This document shows positions 28,901-42,600 of a DNA stretch of 64,000 nucleotides, in pieces. Position numbers and translations under genes: made by a program. The notes under the pieces were generated by a model, which was given only the letters and a program-made list of their open reading frames with translations, was not told the origin of the DNA and ran no database searches. Within the stretch, counting starts at the first letter, position 1. Every line of letters starts with the position of its first letter. Origin of the DNA: Panorpa germanica (lineage: Eukaryota; Arthropoda; Insecta; Mecoptera; Panorpidae); NCBI GenBank assembly GCA_963678705.1, contig OY783218.1, positions 14,084,152 to 14,148,151 of the forward strand, in the 5' to 3' direction.

Positions 28901-31900
28901 ATTAAAAAATCATTTTATTAATAACTCCGTAACATTCTTACGTAACATTTATGTAGCAAATAAACGTAAATGTTTTTCAGTAATATAAAGTAGTGAAAAC
29001 AATGAAAAGAGGGAAAATTTTAAATTCATGAAGTATCACGTTTCGCCATTTCGCGATTGTTCCGCGTTGGTTTTACGGTTTTTGGGTGCATTTTTAATTA
29101 ACTTACTAATTATTAATTTACGAACCTTTCTATTTAAACATGTAGTACTTTACAATCATTTCCCGATTTTCCTATAATTTCTATTGCGTTGTGTATATAA
29201 ATGAAACAATTTACTTTTAGTAGACGTAACAATTAAACTCTTTTTGTAGAATTGAAGTTGTATTAAAACGTAAGTTTAAAAGGAATTTTCTCAAAATATA
29301 TACTACTCCGCTTTATCCCGTTGCAATTTAATTAAGTTTTACTAATTGTTCCCTAATGAAAACGGTGTTTTTCCAAAGAGAAAATGTATTTTGGACACGT
29401 ATATCGGTTGCTGCCAGATTGCAACAGTGGCTCAACTCAAAAAACATTAAATTTTGTTTATTTAATTTAAATATAATTTTGTAAAAACTTGTTTATATTT
29501 GAAGCTAATGAACTTGTGGTTTGGATCTTATTTATTTGTCTTTACATAAGTCAAACTAAGTTTTGTGATGCAGAGTAAAAAAATGAGGTTAATAAAATGA
29601 AACAAATTGGGATTTATAAAAAGAAGTATAACAAAATTTGTGACAGAATTGCCGCGAAAAGTGAAAATTTATGCAATTTCCGATTCCCTTTATTATTACA
29701 CAGCTTCTCAAAGGTCTATTTCTCGACATAACCTATAATTGCATGTAAAGTTATTTAAGATTCTTACCCGTATGCTGCTAGTGCAGGATCGTAAGAGTAG
29801 TATCCAGGTGTAGGTTGAAGGCCCGCCGAAGACCACGCCGCCATATCACCTGCGGCGCCACTTTCTTTTAGTGCATACGGATTACTCTGAAAATAACAAA
29901 AAAAAACATTCAAATTAGTAAAGAGTTCCAATTAATTATTCTTACAATTTCCCGTTAGTACCAAAAAATTTTCAATAATAAGTCCCATTTGAAAAATTGT
30001 ACAAAAGTACAAATTGATGAATTTAATAAATAAATGAAGAGTATCGAATCATATCGGCTTATCTTACAATGGTTATCACTAAATTCATTAAGTTTTGCAG
30101 CAAGTGTTCAAAATATTTTCTGTCCAATCCCCTAATAAACGTCCTTATCATTTCTTTAACTCCTGCAGTTGTTGGTGGATATCTTTCAAAAAATGGACTC
30201 CCCCTCACATAGTTCCAAAGATAATTGTCGAGCGGAGTAATTACGTGCGAATTCGGCGGCCAAAGGATGTCGTTGTTTAGAATAAAATCTGTCATTATTC
30301 CCGAAGCCTATACGAAACGAAAATAACGACACATTGTTAGCAACACATAGAAATAGAATAGACAGGTTATACATAGTTAGCAACAAATAGAATAGATAAA
30401 AACAAAAATAAATAGACCACCACCACAAATGATTTAAATATCTTGCAGAAATTTAAGCAAGACATTAAGATTTCCTGTACCCAGAAAAATATGAAATTGA
30501 AAACATAGACCATTCACAATAATCATTTAATCTCTTATATGTTATTTAATCTGTTGTAAGTAATAATATTGATAAAAGATTTTGTGCATTATAACGAGAT
30601 TAATATAAACATATTCTTATTACCACCATCATCATACAGTTAGCGTGAAATATTGTTTATTACTATAGTTCTTAAACAAAACCTTAATTTGTTAGATTAT
30701 GTGGGCACTTGTAAGTGTCAAACACTTAAAAAAAATGTCTAGTAACGAAATAAATCAAATTAACGACTTGTCATCTTGTTAATCTTGGTGGACAATTTAT
30801 TGAAATTAGTAAACAACAAAATCAATTAGAATTCATATAAAAATCGTGTATATTAATTACATTCATTTATTAGAAATACTTTTTTTTTGTTAATAACTTA
30901 GAATTATTCAATAAAAAGTCGTTGTATGGTAATTAATCATAATGCCGAATATAATTTTATATTATTTATTCTGATGATTATTGATGAATGATTATTATGA
31001 AAGATACATGCTAGAAAACGAATGCGATTTGTTATATATTCCAAAAATTGTCTGTCCAATTTTTGTTATTTAAAGGTACGTCTAGAACTAAGAGAGAGGA
31101 AGCAACTATTATGAGAGTATATAGATAGAAGGAGTGGAAAGTAGAAGTTGCATAGAAAAATTATTAATTAGTATTATACATTATAAGAAATCAGTCGAAA
31201 AGTAGTAGGATGAAAGGTGTGAGAAAAATGGAACGAAGAGGTTTCATCATTATTTTACTCGTATAAATGTTTTCTGTACGCCACTAGCAGCGTTTCTTCA
31301 TTAATATATGCAGGCATGTCCAAAACTGTTGTAGTAAAATATTAGAGCTTTAATTTCAGTATATCATAGCGCACTAATCTCCCAAATAAACTTTATTCAA
31401 AAACAAAATCTGCAACTTTTTCGACCTATAATATTAGTTTAAAAATAAATTTATTTCTTTTTAATAAACTACATGTAAAACATGCTTTAAAAATTAATTT
31501 CAAACAAAATTTTAGAAGCCGTATTTTTGTTTAGAATGTACTTCATTAATATGTACATAAATAATAAAATTACGTCAAGAATATTATAAATATAAATAAA
31601 TAATAATTTAAATAATTGTCTCAAACTGAAGTTGACAATTGTAAGTACATTTGTCAACGAAAAAACTTTTGTATAAATTAATAAAACATAAATAAAAAAA
31701 ATTGTATATTAGAGTAAAACAATAAATTAAAATGGACATTATACGTCCACCATGCTGGGTCCGAATTAAAATCAAAAATACACACGCAATGTGACATTTA
31801 GAATGGTACTGTTGTTTTTAAAATGGACTAGGCTGACTTATCGTTGTATGTAAATTAAGAAATCATTAGGAGGAATTAGAGAGTTGAAGTTTTGCCAGAA

Positions 31901-34900
31901 ATACAACAGCGATAATATATACATATCCGCCATATTGAATCCGCTTCACACTGTGCGACAAACTTGAGGAAATAAAAATTTCGGAACTTAAAATACAAAG
32001 AAAATTATAATGTCAAAAACAAAACAAGTGAAACTTGAATGTAATTAATTTTGTGGATAAGCAGTCCCTTACCGTTTTGCGCTCTGGGGGTGGAACAATA
32101 ATTAAACATGTAACATGGAATCTGTATTTTATTGGAAATACTTGTTGAAGTGAAACTTCTCTAGGTAAGGTTCGATAACTGCGACGGGTAGAATCGTCGA
32201 TATATTTTATCGATTATGTCATAAGTAAGAATAGAAAGAGAGAGATATACATTCAAATGAAAAGGTACGTTATAATGTCACACATTTTTAAAGAGCGACG
32301 GATCTGGTTCAAAACTCAATCTGTGAGACCGGATATTCTTGATGTTCGATATTCTGATTTGTTTGAAACTCTGAATTAAACACAAAATACCTTTTTTGTA
32401 AAAAAAAAAAAATAAATAAAATACAGAATGAAAAATCGAATGAACGTGTTTCTACGTGAATATTTAAATATGTATCAGTGTATTAAACACAATGTGTTAG
32501 TCAAACTGGTTAGTCAACTTGTCGCTAGATGGATTCCAATATTTAACAACCCACATATATGTATATATACATATACTCGTATACTCAAAGGTTGACATAG
32601 TGTTAGAATTAATTTAAATTTATTAAAACTGTATTTTTATATATGTATAGGATCAAATATATTTCGCTAATTTTAATTTTTAAACATGCATCGTGAAAAT
32701 TGCTAAAATCATCGTTCTTTTAGTAGAGTAGAGATTCTAATAGATTCTTCTTCTAATACATCAATAAGTAGACCAATATTTTTACGAAAACAGCGCTTCA
32801 GAAGAGTGGTGTGCAAAGCAATTTGATATTCAAGTCAGGCCGATATTTCAGCCGCCGCGTAGGATTTAAAGGCGCCTTGAAGACGTACAAAACCCCAGAA
32901 AACGTAAGAGGGAAAAAAAAACAAACAGGACAAATAAAGAATATTTTGTGAGTCTGCGAATGAGGTAATCGTGATGTCCATTTTTGTTACTCATTACTTG
33001 CTAGCACGACAGTGTCTTATATACCAATTTCTTTATTATAAATGGATTGTTATATTTATAAATAATCTCTAGTGTGCGATCACCGTAATAATTGTTGAAA
33101 AGTGAAATGTTTAAAAGATAGAAATATATATTTTTTAAATTAAGATATGTGCTAATAATTTTACGTAATGTGCTTCCTCCTAGTGGCAGTAAACTTAACT
33201 TCTAACCGGATGTTTACTGTGTAAGTTTTCACAAAATTATTGCAGTAATAAAACATCAATTGAATAACAATACCTTGGAAATGTAAAAACATGTTACTGC
33301 AGTAAAATGTTATTTCTTGGAATTCTAAATTTGTGAACATTGTTTTTTTTATTTCTTGACATCTACGAGTTTTTAAGTAACTTCTATAGCTTCAAATTCA
33401 AGTATGAAGATATTGAAGAATGTTAAATTGTTCGTACTCAGTAGGTACTTTATCTTAAGACAGTCGTGTGTCTAGAGGGTGACCGCCCTAACAAATCGTC
33501 AGTTATCTTCAAATACATCTACACAATTTAAAGTTAGGTTAACATAACTGATTCAATAAACGACAGAATTTGGTTGTATATTGGTCATATAGAAATGTAA
33601 TAACATTCATATATCCATGACTATATTCAAGTCACGTCTAGTAAACTAACTCCTAAATCTCATTGCGCATGCGCAGTTTATTCAACAACTAACTTCATAT
33701 TTCTTACAAGAACAACTTCATGATGGTTCTTAAATGAATAAGTTGTATTCCAAACTCGAATTTACCTGCATCTAGTTGCAATAAAACAACAATATCTAAA
33801 ACACTACGTTTCAAAACTAGTATATTATAATAAGCATCAGGGATGGACAACATTTTCGATTCTTTAATAACACTAAACACATTTCTTCTGTGTTTTTGAA
33901 AAGATAACATAAATTCCCTAATATGCACTTGTTTATGTTGGAAACTGTTAGATGATGAATACGCTAAAACCAATATTTTCTTTCTCAGTAATTTTTATAA
34001 TTATTCTCTAAGAAAATGTTGTCAATCTCTGTTAAGAATTTAATAGTACGTTATTACGTTCTCACGCGTTACTAGCATTGTTTTAAAAATAACACACCAC
34101 TTTATAACTTGTAGCAAAAATGATGGAATATTCTCAATTAGTTTATCTTAAAAAAAAAGAATAAAATTTAAATGGCTTGAAAGCTCTCTTTTTAGATGAA
34201 AGTTTTGTGTGCAACACAGTGAAGGAAACAAATCTAATATTAAGGTTATGATAATTTTAAAACAGTCTTAGTATAATGCAAAATGAGCACGAACAATTAT
34301 TATAATACAATTACGGCATTACAGTATTTATTTATTGGAAAAATAAACATTATAAAATCGTGAGCTTTTATATGAACGCGACTTTATTTATTTATAGTAA
34401 GTGGCGCCTCTATACGAACTTTATAAAACTACAAAATATGGATATATACTTATATAAAAAAAATACATACATTTGCGTAAATACATATGTATATAACGAT
34501 TTAACACTGGATAAATAAATAAATTATATAATTATGCTAAATGATTAAAAAAGAATTATGTAGAAGTTATGGTTTATATTCATAGATGGCAGTAGTAGTA
34601 GTTACTTATGGTTTGAAATTGTATATTTATATTATAACATTTACCATGAGTTTATCTTAATTATTAGATGTTAATAATGAACATAAATTGGATTACAGTA
34701 CTCCTAAAGTAAAACGACAGGTACTACTTCCAACAAGTTACAAAGTTTTTATGCAATGTCCTGTACTATGTTTTGTTGTTCGTCGATGCGGAAGAAAATA
34801 TCAGGTTAGCGTGTTCTTCAGTTACAAACGCCATATGGATCACAACAAAGATGGCCGCCACATACCTAATTTAACAATATTCCCCTCCATTATAAAATTA

Positions 34901-37900
34901 ACCAATCAACAACAACTTTAAAATGTTGATGTCTATATATTTATTAATAAATTAGGTCTAAACTATATTATAAGGGTTCTAACTCATTTTTTAATTATAA
35001 TTTTTCGACAATAGAAATGCCCAAAATATTCTTCATGATTCAAAAATATTTTGGGCATAAAATTTTAGTTGATGATACGATGATTTCCATGCGGATCTGT
35101 GTACACATCTATAATCAATTCTGTTGACAGATTCAACAAAAAAGAACGCCTCTTGTCGACGCCTTCCTATTACACATATGACGCGCGTCAGAGCCTGTTT
35201 ACTTATTTGTAAGCCAAGTCAAATAATTGACCACACGACCACCAGATGTCATTTGCTTCCACAATATTTTAACATTATTTTACGCGACTAATAATTATTA
35301 TATCTAAATTTACATATGAAGAACATATAACTGTAACATCTCAGTAACTTGTTGTATATTTTGTAAAGTGATGATGCATTTAATATGCTCCATACATCCG
35401 TTTTACATTTTAGTGTATTTATTTATGTATAATATACATATATTCAAAATAACTATACGCGAAATACTTCAAAACAGTCCGCTAAGTTCAAACAAATACT
35501 CGCGCCTTTTTTTGCAATATAAAAGCTGCTCATAAAATATATATTTCTTTTATTTTTAACAGACAAAAGCCGTAAATCAAAGTTATTATGTTTATTTAGA
35601 CAAGTTTTAAGTATAACTGTTCTTAATTAATACAGTTTAACCTTTATTTACAAGAATGAATACACTATATTTAACTTGCAGATGTTTTATTATTTTAAAG
35701 TTTAAAGGGTTGCTAGTAAAACAGGCGCAATTAAATATGATTTTAACACTTGTTGATTTTAACTCTATGAAAATATGTATTTCTTTTTTCACTGAATAAT
35801 TAGGAATTATGTAGAAGGATTATTATATATATATAGGTTTATATAATGTAAGGTTACGTTACAATATTTATCTTTCAATATAAAGTAACATTTTGAAAAA
35901 AAATGACGTAAACACTTCTGTAAAAATGGATTTCTAATACTCACAATAATTCTAAGCAATATTATTCCTTGCTATATTCATAACTATCACTTTCAATTCG
36001 ATTTACTATTTACGATTTTTCGAAAACACTTCTTTACCTTATTTTCGCCCTCTTTATAGCTAGGCCAGTCATGCTGAATGCAGTGATTCAAGGCGCAAAA
36101 GGTGATAGTTTATTCTATGAATGCATTAGCATTTTTTTTATTGCACATTTTTCAAGTTTTTTTCCACCGTCTGTAGAAAGGACATCACATATATCTTCCA
36201 CGATTTTGTATTTTTTCTTTGTTTTTTCTTATATATTTCTTTTTTTTGCATACACTCGTTGATTTGTTGGGAGTGTGAAAATGGCCATGAAATTCTAAAT
36301 AGATTGAGCCACTATATATAAGTATATAAACTTATATAGGGTTATATACGTATACTAGGGCACATCCATCTTGCAAAGTACCCACGGTGTTACATGTATC
36401 ATATATTTTTAGCAAGAGGTATATAAGTTTACATGAAAATATATAATGGTTACATAAATATGGTTACATAAATATGGTTACATAAATATAGTTACATAAT
36501 ATATATATATATATATATATAAACATTGACTTTTTAAGTTAATGATTTAAATGTTCTTTGTCAAAGATCATCATGATTCAGACGAGTTTATCATTTATAG
36601 CGAATGAGATACAAGCTATATTAACTCAGTATTATACCGGACCGAATTTAAATAAAGATATTATTTCAATACTAAAGAATTTTAAGGTATTTATGTTCCT
36701 TTACCCAAAGTGTGTGCCCAACCCTGTTTGGAAAATAAATTCGAACAGCGTAAATAATTCGTCTTCCTCTAATTAAGATAAATAGCACAACAAAGTAAAT
36801 GGATTAATTTCGTCGCCGCGACGCGTCCTCCTGACCTCCCCCCCTGCCCTCTTACCGACGTCATGCGTCCTATTTGAAAAGTGGTTGTATTTATGATCCA
36901 GAACACTATTAACTTAACAAAATAAGTAGTCTGTAAAATTTCAGGGGTTGTGAATTGTAATTTAGTATTTCCACTGTTTTGGTTCGTTTATTTCCAAAAA
37001 GAGTTTCACATTAGGGTGATTTTAAAAGTCTATTTTATACACTCAATATCAGAAATTCCACGTCATGAAAAAAAAAATCGAAAAAAATGTTTTGTATAAA
37101 AAATATTTATAATAATGTGGAATTATATTACCAAAAAAAAAGTGAAATTTGATCTCAAAAGGGATTTAAGTACTTTTTAATCCCTAAATATTTCTTAAGG
37201 TAATGTAATGTCAGTTTCTTAACAAACGAAAATGTGACCAGTGGCAAATGGAGTTTTTTCGCCAAATCATCTAGGAAACACAGTCAACAATAAATACACC
37301 GTTCGTGTTTAAAGTTTGGTATCAAAGGACAAATTATTGCCGTTATGTTTGTTATCTTATAAAAGATTAGGTGATTTTGTCTCAATGTTTAAATCAAGTA
37401 ATTAAAATCAGGGCTAAAGTCTGAAGTCATTAAAAGTAAGAACAATTTTACTAACATGTATGAAGTTATTTGTTTATAGAATTGAATTTAATTTGAGTTT
37501 GTTTTGAAAGTTGATTAATATTTTATGTTTAGTGTGGTATTAGATAATTTGTTACCAATAATAGTACCCAACTGAAGTAAAGAAATTAACATAGATTTAT
37601 TGCCATTTATTATTAGAACTTTCATTACGCAAAATATTAATCGCTAAATTAGATTTTATTTTATTTTGACTACAGAGTGTTTACAAATAAATAAATTACA
37701 TTTTCACTTAAAAAATAAACGGCTAGCAGTGAAGGGAGTGTTTGGCATAGATTTCTAAACGAAGTATAATTTATATCATTATTATTGCCAATTAAGCACC
37801 ATCTGTATTGTGCGCATATTTATCTGTTTATACAACAAAGAAAATAAATATTGCACCCTTTTCACTTTAATAATATAAATAAATTTATTAACAATGTTTA

Positions 37901-39610
37901 AAATTATAGCCCATATTATTTTTCGCATAGAGTACGACTACGAGGAACCCCAGAATTAATTCAACCAATATAAATCCCAGTTGGGGTTTCCTTTTACCCC
38001 TTATTTCACACCCCGCCGTCCCTGCCACTCCTTTACCCTCTTTTTAGCTTTCACAAATGCGAGAGTTATAAGATTGATGACTTTATATACTGCATATGAC
38101 TTTATAAAAGAGGTGGAACTCTGGTGGTTTATATCATTGGTATACCACTTTACCCCAGTTGCCTCTATACACACATTTTGTTAATAGCAAGTCTATAGGC
38201 TTTATATGACGCGTTTTAGTTTTAGGGGAAATAAGGACTCAACGGGATACCCTTCTAGCTTTCAATACGTAAAAACACGTAGTGAATACACACCCCATAC
38301 CCCTCTCTTTCCACCTCTTTATCCACTCTCCTCTAGATTCCTTTTTAGCATGTATTCAGGATTGTATACTCATATTGAAAATATTTATAAAACGAAGGTA
38401 TATCTGGTTAGTGCTTATATTAACATATATTTTACAGTATTAAGATATTGTTGAACGTTAAAAATAGGGGGTGGGGCGAGGGGATGGAAATCCCCGTCTT
38501 GTTCACACGTATTAATAACGAGAAGGCAAAATTCTTATTTTTGGAAAGATGAGCGAGTGAATTATTAATGGTATAATATTTACAGTACAACAAAAAATAA
38601 ATTTATTATGTATTTTCTCTCTCTCACTCTCTCTCTTCTGCAACATAACCCTAAACCCTCACAGTAGTGATCACTCCTATTTTAAGTTTATATTTAACGA
38701 AAATATACTCGTATATAAATCTTCCACAAATTTGTTATCAACAAATACTATATTTGTTATCAGAATTGATAAGGTATATAGAATAAATTGGCCTACATCG
38801 ATTAATTTTTTTTAATATTAAAATCTCTATGTCGGCATCTGCATAAAAGGTAAAAAATTATATTTATTATCTAGAAATTTCTAATCACAATCAGTGATTT
38901 TTTTTAATCTGAATTAGAAATACAAATGTCAATATTATTTTAGTCGTTGATAGGATACACTTAAAAAGTTATTAAAACGAAACCTACGCCCTGAATCTTG
39001 CATTGTGGTAACTTAAATCAATTGGAAGCACGAGTAGTTTGTTCAAAATACATTCTGATCGCACCAGAGGGTGAAGTAGTAGTCGGTGAGGACTCGTCAG
39101 ATGGAACAAATGAAGACATGTGACAATTTCTAGTGAACGTAGTAAAAATATTAATCTCACAAACCATAGTTAAAACTTTACGATATTTTAAAAATATTTA
39201 GACGTTAATTCAGATTATAAAACTACCCAGTGATATTGCTCTCAATGATTCAACTAACCACTTAATTCAATATTTCAACTATAGGATTTAACAATACAAC
39301 TACTAATATTCAAGTTTTTAAATGCCATTTGAATCCACCACTACATTAAACACAATACTTAACGTTAAATAATTTATCAAATGTTTCTACGGCATTCCAT
39401 CGTTTCACTAATTGTACGAAGAGTAACATAAATCAAAGTTTTTAAGATAAATATCGTTTAAATATATACGCAATTAATATAAATACTTTGTAATTAGCCG
39501 ACTAGTTACGTTACTGATTACGTTGATTACTTCAGAAATATTTGATAACAATTGTATTATAAAGAGGTACACATGTTCTACACAAGAACACAATTACGAA
39601 GTGATTGCGA

Positions 39611-39696
<86 letters not shown>

Positions 39697-42600
39697 TATG
39701 TAGTTTGTTTATTAGGAAATTATTTAAAAAAATTTATTTGAGTATCGACATCACCTTTGTGTTTTCAAAGTCACGCTCCGTATTAAAATACCTAACTCAT
39801 TTTTTTTAGATTCACAAGTATACAACAAGTATATATTGGGTATTGTTAAGATTGACAGAGAATCATTGAAATAGGGTTAACTAACTATATATTACTGTAG
39901 TATATTATACAATACATAATCCTACTTAAGCGGATTAAAACACCTAACTGAAAGGTTTGAAATTTCACCAGTAGACATTTTTCTAGAAATACTATTCCAA
40001 TTTATATTTAGGTTAAATCAATTAGTTAATTAATACATAATTTAATTATGTTATAGATTAGCAAATATTTAGTTCAATGCGTCTATTCCTTTTTTTTTCA
40101 TATTTGGAAACGGTTAAACATTATTTTGTATTTTTAAAATGTAAATTTTGAATTCAAGGAAATATTGTCGAGATTGTTAACAGTTGGTAGAGAATAAATA
40201 ATATATTTATTACTGGATAATATACCTTATTGAACAAAATATCTTTAAAGCTTTTGAGCTTTGGTGCCTTATAATAAGTGGAGTCAAACTTTGAAGGGAA
40301 TGGGATGTTAAACAACCATAAAACTTAGCAGTAATATATATTTTACCTATACCAAAATGTTATTAATTTTGTGTTTAATAGTTTATGTAAATTTTACCTT
40401 CTAGATGACTCACAAAACAAATATTTTAAATCAAGTTTTTACGTGTTATTTTTCCACTTTTATTTAATAGAATCAATTTAAAAGCAACTTCTTAGCCAGG
40501 AGAGTAATAAATTTAATACAATTAGGTAAACACTGTGTTTCAACGTCGGTATAAATAACCAAATACTAAGAGAATAATTTTATTACAAAACGAAGAATTA
40601 TGGTTACAAAACTTGTATATTTTCTGAAGTTTTATTTTACCATTTGAGTATTTTAAAACAAACAGACTTAATATATATCCTTTAAAGTGAAAACATAAAT
40701 ATTAAAACAATACATTCACAGCGAGCTGTATATATGCGAGTATATATATATACGTATATATTTATGTATACAGAGAACTCTGACTTCAGCTTGACAGCAC
40801 ACTTCAATAGCTGTAATTTGACACCAAATTATACTTTATTATATTTTTTAAGTGTTTAAAAGTTTTACTTTTAGACACCGCCGCTCCGCGTCGCATCGTG
40901 CGCAGGGTGATAAGGTACCTTCCAATACTGTAGCTGTAGGTTCTACTAAGTATAATATAGAAACACTTAAGACTTTTATACTCGTACACCAGACTATAAG
41001 CAACAACGTTGGACGTTTATTTTATATCAATATTATTGTCACACACCAAAAAAGTATTATTAGCTTTTTTTCTTATAAGTTACGGAACAGAAACATTAGC
41101 GTGAAGAAAAATGTAATGTAATGGAACGCCTCCACCGGTGCAATATGAAAAATGTATTCATGAAAGACGGGCTTATGTACAGATGACAAAACGGCAGCAT
41201 TTTGTCTAAAAATGCTCCACATAAGGCGCTGGTAGTAAGAGTAACGCGGGTGTTTCACAAATTCATTACGGGGAGAACATTATAAGGTTCTAGACAGGCA
41301 AGCTTTATATTGATGTAACCTTGTATAAAAAAAATTAATATAGATAGTATAGTCTCTTGAACTGGCAGTGTGATCCAATAAACAACTTTTTTAATATCGA
41401 TTTCATTAACAATTTAATTTAATTAATAAAATTTAAAAATATAAACAACAGTTTTATTTGGCTTTAAAATGGTTCGATTTTTAATTTTTTGGTTGTCAAA
41501 AAATCAACATCAATTTAACCATAAAATTAAAATGAACAATCAATTTATTATGACAAATTGATTTCGATGCAAATCTGTTTCATTTGAATAATATTATTTA
41601 CTACCAATGGTATGGGTTTGTAGTCAACCTGCGCAAGCAAGGAATTATTACACTATTAAATTTAATACAATTTTAAATTTATCAATAAAATAAAAGTACG
41701 TCTAGCAGTAATACTTTTAATATTCATTGGTGTTTGCTAATTTGATAGAAAGCTTTCTAAATGGCGGAATAGTTAAAATAAATAAAAACGTTGTACATTT
41801 TATTTCTATCGATGAGTAAAAATTAGCCTATTAATCTATATTTTATGATGTAAAATTCTATAATGCAAATTCTTGAACAACTTGGAAATTAGAAGAAAAA
41901 ACACAATAGTGCAACAAATCATAGCTTATTTGTTTTTACTTAAATCATTTACTTTAAGTCGAAAAGGAAATAAACAATAGCCCATAAATCGTAATAATTT
42001 CAAATGTATTATTTTAATTTAATCATTTTTTTTATCTTTCATTTTAATATCAACTTTATTATGAAAATTTTATTTCACTGTAAAATTCAATAAACTCACT
42101 TTGCATTAAAAATATTATGTACTAGGTTATGAGATCGAATCTGTAATAACGTCTTGTTTTAACGAGCATTTTAAATTACACGATTTATTATTGTTTCACG
42201 TTTGTTTTGGTTCCGTTTTTACGACTAATTGTTGACGACAGGATGTGAGACCAATCTTCAATGTTTCAATAAAGATTGGTAAAGCTACCCAAGCAGAAAA
42301 TTGTCTTGCAGTTGTTTTATAGGGTATAGAATCGTAAGAAGTCCTTCTTAAGGATCAAATGGTAGTATAGTATTTTAATTTAGAGCATTTTAAATCAGTA
42401 AAATATTACATGAATATTGAGATTAACATCTTCCCTGATTATAGTTTTCTACTATAAAAATTTCTATATGTTAGGTAAATTTGTATATTATGAAATCCAT
42501 GAATTATTTTTCTGCTTTAGCAGAAATCTCGTTCCTCAGAAACAATTAATCAAAATTGTAAAATATGTTAATAAATTAAAATACCAAATCAAAGTTTAAA

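Larger units (their letters stand above)
21032..29767 (-). other. Iroquois intron 3
   Basis: 8.7 kb, GTAAGA..AATTACAG. Holds the purine tract (21066-21290), plus-strand exon-like segment (21505), C13, an ACCGT-rich stretch (22221-22306), the CACGTG palindrome (24183), an AATGGCGG site (25531) and partial repeat copy 3 (26862). The rest is AT-rich without genes. Confidence 0.9.

Noticed and set aside
30186-30428. Second minus-strand frame overlapping the transposase fragment
   Set aside because: No transposase motif in this frame; it overlaps the recognised frame.
34848-34860. Coding start around AAAGATGGCCGCC
   Set aside because: The frame around it has no domain; the word is better read as a YY1-like site.
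39552-39809. Open frame translating as alternating Tyr-Ile
   Set aside because: It is the (TA)n microsatellite read in frame.
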